A DNA stretch of 64,000 nucleotides, from positions 1-64,000 of the forward strand of contig BPHZ01000005.1 of assembly GCA_026003835.1 (NCBI GenBank). Direction: 5' to 3'. Both the position numbers and the translations under genes were made by a program. The notes below the pieces were generated by a model. It had not been told where the DNA came from and ran no database searches. It saw nothing but the letters and a program-made list of their open reading frames with translations. Shown one piece after another: positions 1-10,797 of this stretch. The first letter of the stretch is position 1, and every line of letters begins with the position of its first letter. This DNA comes from Herpetosiphonaceae bacterium. GTDB lineage: Bacteria; Chloroflexota; Chloroflexia; Chloroflexales; Herpetosiphonaceae.

Positions 1-391
1 CGTTGTTATCGCTATCATCAAGGGTCACGATCACTCCAGGCCCGCGCAGCGCCGTCAGCCCGACCAGCTGGCGCTGCTCTTCGATCTGGCTCTGCAACTC
101 CTGTAGATTACCCTGGCTGCCGGCGGCCTCTTTCTGCAGGTCTGAAAACTCCGCGCGCAGCTGTTGAAGCTGGCTGCGCAGCTCCTGCTGCTCGGCGCGT
201 AGGTTCAGCACTGTCTGAACAGACAGGTCGGCGCTATAGGTGCGTGAGGCGCGCTTGACAGCCGATCGCGATGACGTTTGGACCGTGAGCATCAACCCAA
301 GCAGGATCCCGGCGCCGACCAGCAGAGCAGGGGTCCCGCTTCGTATCAGGCCGAGTTCTTTGGCGCGTAGTGGCCAGTGTAGCCAGGTCAT
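1..391 (-). CDS. DUF881 family membrane-anchored protein (C-terminus outside window)
   Basis: The gene is read leftward from an ATG at 389-391, preceded by a GGGAGA ribosome site, and is cut by the window edge. About 130 residues are visible. A short cytoplasmic N-terminus is followed by one membrane segment (about residues 18-40) and a Gln/Glu-rich coiled coil (about 60-110). Then comes LRGPGVIVTLDDS, the hallmark opening of the DUF881 domain. DUF881 proteins are bitopic and of unknown function, often found near cell-division or envelope genes in Gram-positive bacteria and Chloroflexota. A lipoprotein gene lies just upstream on the same strand (51 bp gap), so the two may share a transcript. 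The family call is firm; no function can be given. Confidence 0.75.
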   Translation of the reverse strand, partial: MTWLHWPLRAKELGLIRSGTPALLVGAGILLGLMLTVQTSSRSAVKRASRTYSADLSVQTVLNLRAEQQELRSQLQQLRAEFSDLQKEAAGSQGNLQELQSQIEEQRQLVGLTALRGPGVIVTLDDSDNN

Positions 392-441
392 GCCGGTCTC
401 CCTCAACTCCAGACTGGGAAACAGCCTGCTGATAGTTTCTC

Positions 442-921
442 CTAGGGTGCGCTCTGGATAAGAAAATCTCGCTGATTATTTGTCAGGTCGCCGTCAAACT
501 GGCCAGGAGTGCTTTTGACGATCAGGCGCAGGTTTGAGCCGATACCTCGTGGAATGGGCTGTGGTCCGAGCTTGACAACTGTCACAGCACCGGGGGCCAG
601 TTCCGCGATCTCGACGGTCCTGCTGAATACTATCGTCCTGCTATCCTCCTCAAGAAGGTATGCGGTGACGGCAACGTTGCGCTCCACACGCTGCCCACGG
701 TTCTCGACGGCCGCCAGGATCAGATAGTCCTTGCTGATGAGCAAACGGTTGCCCTGGAGTGCAGGATCGAAATCGACGCTTGTAATAGCAAGATCCGATA
801 GCTGAGGCATCCCAGGCGTTGGCATTACCAGGTGGGGCGCCTCGATCACACTTACCTTTCCACATCCTACCAGGAGAAGCAGGACGAGGAACCATATCAA
901 CCCACCAAGTCTGCGTGGCAT
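442..921 (-). CDS. CARDB-like lipoprotein
   Basis: This 159-residue protein starts with a lipoprotein signal peptide (MPRRLGGLIWFLVLLLLVGC; Cys20 is the lipidation site). The mature part begins with a Pro-rich linker. It continues as an all-beta domain of about 110 residues with the pattern of CARDB/CARDB-like adhesion modules (hydrophobic strands, VENRGQ, a LAPGAVTVVKLG turn and GDLTNNQRDF near the end). Such domains are extracellular binding or spacer modules. It lies upstream of the DUF881 gene on the same strand and is probably co-transcribed. The assignment is from overall pattern only; the ligand is unknown. Confidence 0.65.
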   Translation of the reverse strand: MPRRLGGLIWFLVLLLLVGCGKVSVIEAPHLVMPTPGMPQLSDLAITSVDFDPALQGNRLLISKDYLILAAVENRGQRVERNVAVTAYLLEEDSRTIVFSRTVEIAELAPGAVTVVKLGPQPIPRGIGSNLRLIVKSTPGQFDGDLTNNQRDFLIQSAP

Positions 922-991
922 CGTATGTTGTTATCCACCATGCAGTACTACGATAATGTACCCGATCATTAAATAATAGGAGGTGTATCTT

Positions 992-1024
992 ATGGTAGCT
1001 GAGGGGCTATTTGATGTCAAGTGA
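992..1024 (+). other. Ten-codon mini-ORF with a perfect ribosome binding site
   Basis: A consensus AGGAGGT (978-984) sits 7 bases before an ATG at 992. The frame closes after ten codons (MVAEGLFDVK). A possible promoter lies upstream (TTGTTA near 927, GATAAT near 951). It may be a leader peptide, the start of a lost gene, or chance. No gene follows on the plus strand because the isopentenyl phosphate kinase gene runs the other way. Confidence 0.3.
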
Positions 1025-1080
1025 TGTTCAAAATCTCAGACATTACATTACTAGGAGCTGTGCGGTGCAACGCCGTGTCC

Positions 1081-1884
1081 TTAGACTGCAATTGTGGTGC
1101 CGAAGGGCAGGATTTCTCCAAGTACCGCTGCGCGAAACGGCTCCGGCTGAGGGCCGACGATCTGGACGGTGAGCCCTGGGAGCGTATTGACAAGCCGCCA
1201 CATTGCCTCGACCTTTGAGCGCATCCCGCCTGTGACATCGACGCCGTGGGAGCCGCCCAGCAGCGCCAGGACGCTTTCATAGTTTGCGCTGTCGATGCGG
1301 ACGATTGGCTTCGCCGCCGTGTCTCGCCGCGGATCGGCAGTGTAGACCGCTGCTTCGCCGACCAGCACGATCCGTTCGGGGCCCAGCCGGGGTGCAAGGT
1401 AGGCAAAGAGCGTTTCGGTGGAGATAATAGCGCAGCCCTGACGCTCGTCTACGACAACATCGCCATAGATGACAGGCACAACACCCGCAGCGATAAGCGC
1501 ATCGAGCGGGCTATCGGCAAGCTCCACCAGGGCGCCGCTGTTGCTGCGGGCTGAGGCGCTGGGCGGTAGACCGATCGCCGGGACTCCCGCGTCGAGCAGT
1601 GCTCCGACGACATGCCTGTTGAGCCGGGCCATTGCATCGGCGACGCGTGCAAAGCCCTGCCATCCTTCCGGCCCACTGATGCCCTGCGCGGTGTTGTAGC
1701 GCCTGGCCCAGTGGTGTCCAAAAGAGCCCCCGCCATGGCCGACCATAAGCCGTAGCGCTGGTTGCGCGGCGCGGATAGCTGCCAGCTCCGCGATGACCCT
1801 GTGGAGCGTTTGCTCGTCCAGCGCCTCCGGCCGAGTCTTATCAGTCAGGATGGAGCCACCTAGTTTGATGAAGACAAGGGTCAT
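1081..1884 (-). CDS. Isopentenyl phosphate kinase
   Basis: This 267-residue amino-acid-kinase-fold protein opens with MTLVFIKLGGSILTDK. It carries GHGGGSFGHHWARRY (residues about 60-75), the glycine-rich loop with the His that marks isopentenyl phosphate kinases and separates them from UMP and acetylglutamate kinases. A late GGMRSKVEAM lies near the C-terminus. The enzyme phosphorylates isopentenyl phosphate to isopentenyl diphosphate, the last step of alternative mevalonate routes in archaea and in Roseiflexus-type Chloroflexota. The start at 1884 is chosen because ATG overlaps the stop of the upstream zinc-ribbon gene (AATGA). An open frame extends further upstream but is only the shadow of that neighbour. 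Family call is strong; the in vivo pathway is inferred. Confidence 0.88.
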   Translation of the reverse strand: MTLVFIKLGGSILTDKTRPEALDEQTLHRVIAELAAIRAAQPALRLMVGHGGGSFGHHWARRYNTAQGISGPEGWQGFARVADAMARLNRHVVGALLDAGVPAIGLPPSASARSNSGALVELADSPLDALIAAGVVPVIYGDVVVDERQGCAIISTETLFAYLAPRLGPERIVLVGEAAVYTADPRRDTAAKPIVRIDSANYESVLALLGGSHGVDVTGGMRSKVEAMWRLVNTLPGLTVQIVGPQPEPFRAAVLGEILPFGTTIAV

Positions 1885-2272
1885 TCTTCTCCACGGATGA
1901 TGAACTGCTCGATAATTCGCCGGCGCAGGCTGCCATCCCGGCTGTACTCTTCCCAGACGCGCTGCCCGATGGTTGTTCGCTGCCGGGTCTGTTGCGGCGT
2001 GATAGGGCGCTGATCGGCCTGCGGCTTTTGTTCTGCCGCTGCCTGGTGTCGCTGAAGCAGCGCCGCTCCGATCTCGACGGCGACTGCGGCCAGGCAATGG
2101 CAATTGGCTGTGCCGCTCTGCGCAGGCTTGTGGGCAGCTTACGCAGCGGCGCCAGCGAGTTGCTCCTGCGTCGTGCCGGAAGCTGCTCCTGCAGCGAGGC
2201 TCCGCAGCGCTCACATGCCGGCGCTTCCAGTCGATTACCCGCCTGGCAGCGGGGACATAGACGCTCGACCAT
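1881..2272 (-). CDS. Zinc-ribbon protein, frame broken by one missing base
   Basis: From ATG 2272 the protein starts MVERLCPRCQAGNRLEAPAC with a second CERC pair, a four-cysteine zinc ribbon (CPRC...CERC). The reading frame is lost near 2095 at GCCATTGCCTGG. Restoring one C joins it to a second frame that ends in RIIEQFIIRGEE with a TGA at 1881-1883, overlapping the kinase start. The reconstructed product is about 130 residues: zinc ribbon, basic linker, a hydrophobic stretch, then a charged C-terminus. The clean coupling to the kinase suggests a functional gene with a sequencing deletion. Function unknown. Confidence 0.6.
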
Positions 2273-2413
2273 AGGACACCTCCAGCCAGTAGAAGCGCGA
2301 CTGTGAGTATTGTAGCATATAGAGGATGGCCTGTTGTGCCTGCTCTGTGCCGGACGCCTTATGACGCGATGTGATATAATGAAGGACCCCAACAGTTTTT
2401 GAGGAGGCGCCCG

Positions 2414-2935
2414 GTGCAACTCATCAAAAAGTACGGCAACCGTAAACTCTACCATACGAATGAGAAGCGCTACATCACGCTTGAAGGCATCGCCGGTCTG
2501 ATCCGCGAGGGCCACGATGTGCGCGTCGTTGATAATGTTACCGGGGAAGATATTACGGTCCCCACGCTGTCACAGATCTTGCTGCAAAGCAAGGGGCGGC
2601 GAGGCAGTATGCTGCCGATCCCGCTGCTTGCCGATTTAATCCAGGCGGGTGGCGATACGATCCAGAATCTGCGACGATCAGTGCTCTCCTCGCTCGGCGG
2701 ACGGGCGCTCGTCGATACGGAGATCCGGCTGAGGCTCCAACATCTGCTTGATGAGGGGCGGATCTCTGAGGAGGAGTGTCGGCGGATCGGTCGCCTTCTG
2801 CTCCATGAGGCGGAACGAGAGGACGCAGAGAGCCTGCCGCTGCCGAGCCGCAGCGATGTGGAGCGGCTAAAGCAGCAGGTGGAGATGCTGGCGGCTGCAA
2901 TCGATCAGCTGCTTCCCCAGGAGAAGCGCCCCTAG
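2414..2935 (+). CDS. Polyhydroxyalkanoate synthesis regulator-type DNA-binding protein
   Basis: This 173-residue protein begins VQLIKKYGNRKLYHTNEKRY, the signature of the PHB/PHA accumulation regulator DNA-binding domain (PF07879, residues 1-60). A following helical section (about 60-100) matches the family's second region. The C-terminal part is a charged helical tail. The GTG at 2414 is chosen over a TTG at 2399 because a GAGGAGG ribosome site ends 6 bases before it and the family begins at this point. A TATAAT at 2375-2380 could be its -10. In PHA-producing bacteria these proteins bind DNA and PHA granules. Here it precedes a patatin gene by 26 bp, which fits lipid or polyester metabolism, but no PHA synthase is in the window. 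Confidence 0.85.
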   Translation: MQLIKKYGNRKLYHTNEKRYITLEGIAGLIREGHDVRVVDNVTGEDITVPTLSQILLQSKGRRGSMLPIPLLADLIQAGGDTIQNLRRSVLSSLGGRALVDTEIRLRLQHLLDEGRISEEECRRIGRLLLHEAEREDAESLPLPSRSDVERLKQQVEMLAAAIDQLLPQEKRP

Positions 2936-2961
2936 CAGCCTTTCAGGCGAGGGAGACAACG

Positions 2962-4110
2962 ATGTCGAAGAGATCAAAGGTGGCGCTCGTCCTCGCCGGC
3001 GGTGGGGTCGCCGGTGTGGCCTACCATATCGGCGCGGTACGCGCGCTCGATACCTTGCTTGCCAATACGACCGTTAACGATTTCGATCTCTACGTGGGAA
3101 CGAGCGCGGGAGCGCTGGTCTGCGCTGCTCTTGCGGCTGGTATGAGCAGCCATGAACTCTTCGAGCGAGCTGCATTTGCCCTCCACGAAGGTGGTGAACT
3201 TGGGCCTGGGAAGCTGTTCTCACCGAATTTACGCAGTTTTGTTCAGCGCGGCCGGCGGTTCGGCAGCCTGATGGTGAGCAGGGTCGCGCATTATGTACGC
3301 CATCCGAGCCGTTTTTCGCCGGTCGATCTCGCGTGGGATCTGCTGGAGGGGTTGCCATCCGGCTTCTATCAGAGCCCCAGGCTGGCGCGCTTTTTCGAGC
3401 AGGCTTTGCTTGAGCGCAAGGTGAGCAGGTTCGTCGATCTCCAGCGTGAGCTTTATATCATTGCGACGATACTCGATACAGGCGAGCGGGCGGTGTTTGG
3501 CCTGCCGCCGCTCGACCATGTGCCAATTGCACAGGCTATCGCCGCTTCGGCAGCGGTGCCGCTGGTTTTCCAGCCCGTGGAGATCGATGGTGTGGCCTAT
3601 ATCGATGGTGGGCTGCGTGGGCCGGCCAGCCTGGATATTGCGATCGAGCGAGGAGCGGGCCTGATCATTTGTATCAATCCGCTGGTGCCGCTTGATAACA
3701 GTCGCGGTACGTTTGGCCGCCCACTGAGCCAGGCTGGGCCGCAGGCTATTGGCGGCCAGTCGTTCAGGACGCTATTCTACGCCGGGCTTCACTATCAGCT
3801 CAAGCAGCTGCGCCGGCGCTATCCTGATGTCGATATTCTTGTGATCGAGCCCGATCGTGACGATATCTCCGTTTTTGAAGATCCAATCCTGCGCTTCGGA
3901 TCGCGCTGCGCGCTGATGCAGCACGCTTGTGAGTCGGTCTCCAGCAATATCGCAGCGCACTACGAGCGCTACCATGCTCTCCTGGAGCGCCATGGGCTCG
4001 TCCTTGATCAGCCAGCGTTGCGCCGGCAGTCCTCATCTCAGGAAGCCGCCAGGGTTGTCCGTCTCAGGACGGTCCTGGCTGACCTGGAGCAGGCGCTGGA
4101 TGGCTTTTAA
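2962..4110 (+). CDS. Patatin-like phospholipase
   Basis: The 382-residue protein has all patatin marks. The oxyanion loop GGGVAGVAYHIG is at residues about 12-23, the nucleophile elbow GTSAG (GxSxG) at about 47-51, and the catalytic Asp lies in DGGLRGPASLDIAI near 215. The Ser/Asp dyad hydrolyses acyl esters of phospholipids or polyesters. There is no signal peptide, so it is probably cytoplasmic or membrane-peripheral. A GGGAG site precedes ATG 2962. It follows the PHA-type regulator by 26 bp and precedes mfd by 20 bp in the same direction, so a three-gene transcript is likely. Substrate unknown. Confidence 0.88.
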   Translation: MSKRSKVALVLAGGGVAGVAYHIGAVRALDTLLANTTVNDFDLYVGTSAGALVCAALAAGMSSHELFERAAFALHEGGELGPGKLFSPNLRSFVQRGRRFGSLMVSRVAHYVRHPSRFSPVDLAWDLLEGLPSGFYQSPRLARFFEQALLERKVSRFVDLQRELYIIATILDTGERAVFGLPPLDHVPIAQAIAASAAVPLVFQPVEIDGVAYIDGGLRGPASLDIAIERGAGLIICINPLVPLDNSRGTFGRPLSQAGPQAIGGQSFRTLFYAGLHYQLKQLRRRYPDVDILVIEPDRDDISVFEDPILRFGSRCALMQHACESVSSNIAAHYERYHALLERHGLVLDQPALRRQSSSQEAARVVRLRTVLADLEQALDGF

Positions 4111-4130
4111 ATGTCGAATGGTTTAACCAA

Positions 4131-7751
<3,621 letters not shown>

Positions 7752-7857
7752 CCCTTGCTGGCGCGGAACTCCATCTAGGATAGGCGCGTTTTTGCTTGAG
7801 AGTATATCCGATCCTGCTCCTGCTGCCGCCTGCCCTGCTGGAAGAGAGGTGCCGACC

Positions 7858-8412
7858 ATGCTGAGATATCGTAGGTTGCTCTACGCACTTATGCTCCTGC
7901 TGGCAGCTTGTGGCGGGCCCTCGTCGCCGGCGGCTCCAACGGCTTCTCCAATGCCGACGAGCACAGTTGTTCCCACTGCGTCGAGCGCGCCGGCGCTCCC
8001 TGCCTCGCCGACGTCTGGCTTCAGCTCGACACTATCGCCCACTATAGCAGCGTCTCCTGCTCTCCCGTCTCCCACAGGCTCACCTATTGGAGTCAGCCAG
8101 CCCACAGCTCAACCGGCTACTGCGACGCCCCGCCCGACGCTCCCCAGCAGGCCGGAAGCTGCTGATGTTGTCCAGCGGGCGCGTGAGGATCTGGCACGGC
8201 GGCTGGGTGTAGATATCCGTACAATTGAGGTAATCTCTGTCGTCCAGGAGCCGGTCCCTATTGATGTGCTGCGCTGCCGGAAGCCAGGGAAAGACCCTGG
8301 GCCTCAGCCGCCGGCGATGGTTGGCGCGACCAGGATTGAGCTGCGCGCGGAGGGACGGGAGTATACCTACTATGCGCGAGGAAAGCTGCTTATCTCCTGC
8401 GACGCTCCCTAG
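7858..8412 (+). CDS. Thr/Ser/Pro-rich lipoprotein, unknown C-terminal domain
   Basis: The 184-residue protein has a lipoprotein signal (RRLLYALMLLLAAC), a low-complexity Pro/Ser/Thr linker of about 80 residues, and a small C-terminal domain. That domain opens with VVQRAREDLARRLG and contains two cysteines (LRCRKPG and ISCDAP) that could pair. ATG 7858 follows an AGAGAGG site; the frame is open upstream but lacks a good start. It looks like a surface-anchored module. No family is recognised. Confidence 0.6.
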   Translation: MLRYRRLLYALMLLLAACGGPSSPAAPTASPMPTSTVVPTASSAPALPASPTSGFSSTLSPTIAASPALPSPTGSPIGVSQPTAQPATATPRPTLPSRPEAADVVQRAREDLARRLGVDIRTIEVISVVQEPVPIDVLRCRKPGKDPGPQPPAMVGATRIELRAEGREYTYYARGKLLISCDAP

Positions 8413-8433
8413 CCATGGATCACTTCTGCGCAT

Positions 8434-8462
8434 TTGACAAAACCAGCGACTTTCGCTATAAT
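8434..8462 (+). promoter_or_regulatory. Consensus sigma-70-type promoter of the tRNA cluster
   Basis: TTGACA (8434-8439) and TATAAT (8457-8462) are both perfect and exactly 17 bases apart. The -10 ends 22 bases before the tRNA-Leu gene, as expected for a stable-RNA promoter. Confidence 0.9.
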
Positions 8463-8484
8463 GCTCCACGCGATTGAGCGAAGC

Positions 8485-8571
8485 GCCCAGGTGGCGGAAT
8501 TGGCAGACGCGCTACTTTGAGGGGGTAGTGGGAGCGATCCCGTGTGGGTTCAAATCCCACCCTGGGCACCA
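8485..8571 (+). tRNA. tRNA-Leu (anticodon GAG)
   Basis: A full class II cloverleaf with a 7-bp acceptor stem (GCCCAGG with CCTGGGC), anticodon stem CTACT/GGTAG around loop TTGAGGG, a long variable arm, GGTTCAAATCC T-arm and encoded CCA. The anticodon GAG reads CUC/CUU leucine codons. Confidence 0.93.
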
Positions 8572-8631
8572 ATCACTTGTTTCAGGGCTCAGGAGCACAT
8601 TGACATCGCTTTGGGCCTTGAAACCCAATAG

Positions 8632-8708
8632 GGGCGATTAGCTCAGTTGGCTAGAGCGCCTCCCTTACAAGGAGGAAGTCGGGGGTTCAAGTCCCTCATC
8701 GCCCACCA
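8632..8708 (+). tRNA. tRNA-Val (anticodon TAC)
   Basis: Acceptor GGGCGAT pairs with ATCGCCC, anticodon stem CCTCC/GGAGG encloses loop CTTACAA, the T-arm is GGGGTTCAAGTCCC-like and CCA is encoded. The anticodon TAC gives valine. Confidence 0.93.
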
Positions 8709-8714
8709 GAAGCC

Positions 8715-8739
8715 AGTTTCGAGGCTTCGACTCGAAACT
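8715..8739 (+). other. Hairpin between tRNA-Val and tRNA-Phe
   Basis: AGTTTCGAG (8715-8723) and CTCGAAACT (8731-8739) form a perfect 9-bp stem with a 7-base loop, filling most of the 45-base spacer. There is no T-run after it, so a processing signal fits better than a terminator. Confidence 0.6.
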
Positions 8740-8753
8740 CGGAACTGCTGTAG

Positions 8754-8829
8754 GCCAAGGTAGCTCAGTTGGTAGAGCACACGGCTGAAAACCGTGGGGT
8801 CGCCAGTTCGATCCTGGCCCTTGGCACCA
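8754..8829 (+). tRNA. tRNA-Phe (anticodon GAA)
   Basis: Acceptor GCCAAGG pairs with CCTTGGC, anticodon stem CACGG/CCGTG encloses CTGAAAA, GTTCGATCC T-loop, encoded CCA. The anticodon GAA gives phenylalanine. Confidence 0.93.
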
Positions 8830-8840
8830 CACTCACAATG

Positions 8841-8887
8841 CAAGTTTCAGGTTTCGGGCTTCGTCTGAATATTCGGCGTGAAACTTG
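8841..8887 (+). other. Hairpin between tRNA-Phe and tRNA-Gly
   Basis: CAAGTTTCA (8841-8849) and TGAAACTTG (8879-8887) pair perfectly around a 29-base loop. The stem shares the GTTTC/GAAAC core with the hairpin in the preceding spacer. Confidence 0.5.
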
Positions 8888-8899
8888 AAACGTACCAAT

Positions 8900-8975
8900 G
8901 CGGGAGTGGCTCAGTTGGTAGAGCATCTCCTTGCCAAGGAGAAGGTCGCGGGTTCGAGTCCCGTCTTCCGCTCCA
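8900..8975 (+). tRNA. tRNA-Gly (anticodon GCC)
   Basis: Acceptor GCGGGAG pairs with CTTCCGC (one G-U pair), anticodon stem TCTCC/GGAGA encloses TTGCCAA, GGTTCGAGTCC T-arm, encoded CCA. The anticodon GCC gives glycine. Confidence 0.93.
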
Positions 8976-8980
8976 TTGCC

Positions 8981-9013
8981 GGCCGGTAGACTGAAGGTCT
9001 ACCGGCCTTCGCG
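8981..9013 (+). terminator. Terminator of the tRNA cluster
   Basis: GGCCGGTAGAC (8981-8991) and GTCTACCGGCC (8997-9007) make a perfect 11-bp stem with a 5-base loop, followed by TTCGCGTTT. It starts 6 bases after tRNA-Gly. Confidence 0.75.
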
Positions 9014-9103
9014 TTTAAAACCGTGGCACACTACTTGGATTTAGAGAGTGGTGAGAGAGGGGTTTTTGATCTCATCGGGAGAAGTGAGAGGAGGCATTGA
9101 GTG

Positions 9104-9289
9104 ATGGATCGTCAGCCAGAACGACAGCAACAAACACAGGGTGATGTGGAGTTCGTTAATACTATCCTTAAGCGGCTTCAACACCACTATCTGAATGGTA
9201 CACAGCTACCTTATAAGGAACAGCCGTTGACTCTCACGCTGCTCTATCGCCTCTACCGCCACGTCGCTGCAGAAGGCTATGGACAGTAG
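9104..9289 (+). CDS. Small charged protein of unknown function
   Basis: A 61-residue protein with a strong GAGAGGAGG ribosome site (9086-9094) before ATG 9104 (GTG 9101 is an alternative). The N-terminus is Gln/Arg-rich. The rest is probably helical (VEFVNTILKRLQHHYL, then LTLLYRLYRHVAAEGYG). No cysteines, signal peptide or membrane segment. It stands alone between the tRNA cluster and the DUF4349 gene. No family recognised. Confidence 0.55.
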   Translation: MDRQPERQQQTQGDVEFVNTILKRLQHHYLNGTQLPYKEQPLTLTLLYRLYRHVAAEGYGQ

Positions 9290-9424
9290 GGAAGCGGCGC
9301 TGTTCTGTCTGTGGAGGCTTCCTCATCTGCTATGCCAGCATACCCGGTCATCCGTAGCGGTAGGTGTCGGCTTACCCTATAGGGTGCTGCGTCTTTCCAA
9401 TGATCACCAGGAACTGGACAGCGG

Positions 9425-9463
9425 CCTTTTGCGTCCTTGATGCAACCCATCAGCAAAAGGAGG
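9425..9463 (+). promoter_or_regulatory. Hairpin that pairs part of the DUF4349 ribosome binding site
   Basis: CCTTTTGC (9425-9432) pairs perfectly with GCAAAAGG (9453-9460). An inner stem TGATG/CATCA (about 9438-9452) closes on CAACC. The 3' arm contains the first half of the AAAAGGAGG ribosome site that serves ATG 9469. Folding would therefore limit translation. Regulation is inferred from the fold only. Confidence 0.45.
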
Positions 9464-9468
9464 TCGTC

Positions 9469-10483
9469 ATGTCTTTCCATTGCATCCATTTGCCGCGCGC
9501 TCTGCTCCTGACGCTTATTGCACTGCTTGTGCTGAGCGGCTGTGGGGGGGGCGCAGGCTCCTTCCAGCCGGGGGACAACGGGTGGCGGAGAATCGGGCGG
9601 TTTATCTCCTCAGTCATCCTACCAGGAGTTCAATGTATCCAGCGGCCAAGAGCAGGCCGAAGCCGCTCCTGGCGACCATGACGCAGGTAGCCCACCACTT
9701 GCCGCTACGCCCATCGCGCAGACTACCGGTTTTTCAGATGATCCCAATCGCAAGATTATCAAGAATGCCGATCTGACCATTGCGGTCGAAAGTGTCGAGA
9801 TCGGGATGAGTCGGGTCAGTAGCATTGCGGCGCAGATGGGCGGCTATCTGCTCGATAGCCGTACAGATTTCTCTAACAGTTATGCGAAAAGCTCGATTAT
9901 CCAGATCGCCGTGCCGGTTGAGAAGTTCGAGATGGCACTTGAACTCATTCGCCAGACTGGGGAGGTACGGAGCGAGCAGGCGAGCGGGACCGATGTGACC
10001 CAGGAGTATGTCGATATCCAGAGCCAGATTGCCAACCTTGAGGCGACGCAGGCGCGGGTGCGGGAGTTTCTTGACCAGGCCAGGACAGTTGAGGAAGCGC
10101 TCAAGGTTAATGCGCAGCTTACACAGCTTGAGGGCCAGATCAGCCAGCTTAAGGGCCGGCTCCAATTCCTCTCGCAGCGAGCCGCATATTCGATCATTAC
10201 CGTAAACTTCCAGCAAGTGCCGCCGGCAGCTACGCCGACGCCCACGCCGGCGCCGGTGGCCTGGGATCCTGGGGATACGGCCCAAGATGCCTTCGGTGCC
10301 CTCAAAGTTATCTTACAGGCGTTCGCTACAGGAGTCATATGGCTGGTCATCTTTGTCCTGCCGCTCCTGCTGCCGCTTCTGTTGATCTGGCTCAGCATCC
10401 GTGTGTTCCGCAGACGCATCGGGCAGACGCAGACGCCGCAAACGCCGCGCCCCAATGATGCGGCAGCCGGGAAGACCGGGTAA
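9469..10483 (+). CDS. DUF4349 lipoprotein, frame broken in a G8 tract
   Basis: ATG 9469 follows AAAAGGAGG. The protein opens with a lipoprotein signal (LLVLSGC) and a Gly run encoded by eight G (9544-9551). After that run the long frame is shifted. With seven G the frame is continuous and gives about 337 residues. The rest is typical DUF4349: IIKNADLTIAVESVE, a beta segment, a coiled coil (about 150-230, SQIANLEATQARVREFL onward), ITVNFQQV, then one strong membrane segment and a basic tail. Such proteins are membrane-anchored with an extracytoplasmic coiled coil; function unknown. The G tract could be a sequencing error or a switchable tract. Confidence 0.75.
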
Positions 10484-10508
10484 CAACAGGTTTGCCACTT
10501 TTTGGAAG

Positions 10509-10550
10509 CGTGCCCAGGAGGATAGACCAACCCTACTGGGCACGTCTTTA
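10509..10550 (+). terminator. Probable terminator of the DUF4349 gene
   Basis: CGTGCCCAG (10509-10517) pairs with CTGGGCACG (10536-10544) over an 18-base loop, followed by TCTTTAAG. It lies 26 bases after the stop. Confidence 0.55.
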
Positions 10551-10573
10551 AGCGCGCTCCACCAGCTCCAGCT

Positions 10574-10602
10574 TTGACACTCCAAAATCTCTCACATATA
10601 AT
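10574..10602 (+). promoter_or_regulatory. Consensus sigma-70-type promoter
   Basis: TTGACA (10574-10579) and TATAAT (10597-10602) are perfect with a 17-base spacer. The expected start is near 10609, directly before a GC-rich hairpin. The next gene starts about 190 bases further on. Confidence 0.8.
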
Positions 10603-10613
10603 GCTGGCGGCTT

Positions 10614-10645
10614 GGGCCCGGTAATCTGGCCGGGCCCGGCCTTTT
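10614..10645 (+). terminator. GC-rich hairpin just after the promoter
   Basis: GGGCCCGG (10614-10621) pairs with CCGGGCCC (10630-10637) over an 8-base loop, then GGCCTTTTAGAGTTTT. It would fold within the first 35 bases of a transcript from the promoter at 10574, so it could act as an attenuator or end a very short RNA. Confidence 0.6.
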
Positions 10646-10680
10646 AGAGTTTTACTAATAGTCCATCCCATCCATTGTGA

Positions 10681-10747
10681 TGGGGAGGTTCGGAAGGGCT
10701 CTGCCCCTCCGGCTGCCCCTTGCTCATCACGATCACTGTGGTTGACC
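10681..10747 (+). repeat. Dispersed hairpin repeat, copy A
   Basis: The unit runs from TGGGGAGGTTCGGAAGGGC through GCCCCTCCGGCTGCCCC to CACTGTGGTTGACC. Homologous units lie at 16485, 60635, 60713 and (inverted) 58957. The inner GGAAGGGC/GCCCCTCC and outer GGGG/CCCC arms can fold together. Confidence 0.7.
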
Positions 10748-10797
10748 GCTACGTATGCGTTGCTGGCCTGGCGCAGTATTCTGAACGAGTATTCTCG

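Noticed and set aside
1881..2214. Longer isopentenyl phosphate kinase start at 2214
   Set aside because: The extra 110 residues are Arg/Pro/Ala-rich shadow of the zinc-ribbon gene; the kinase family starts at the LVFIKLGGS strand and the ATG at 1884 overlaps the neighbour's stop.
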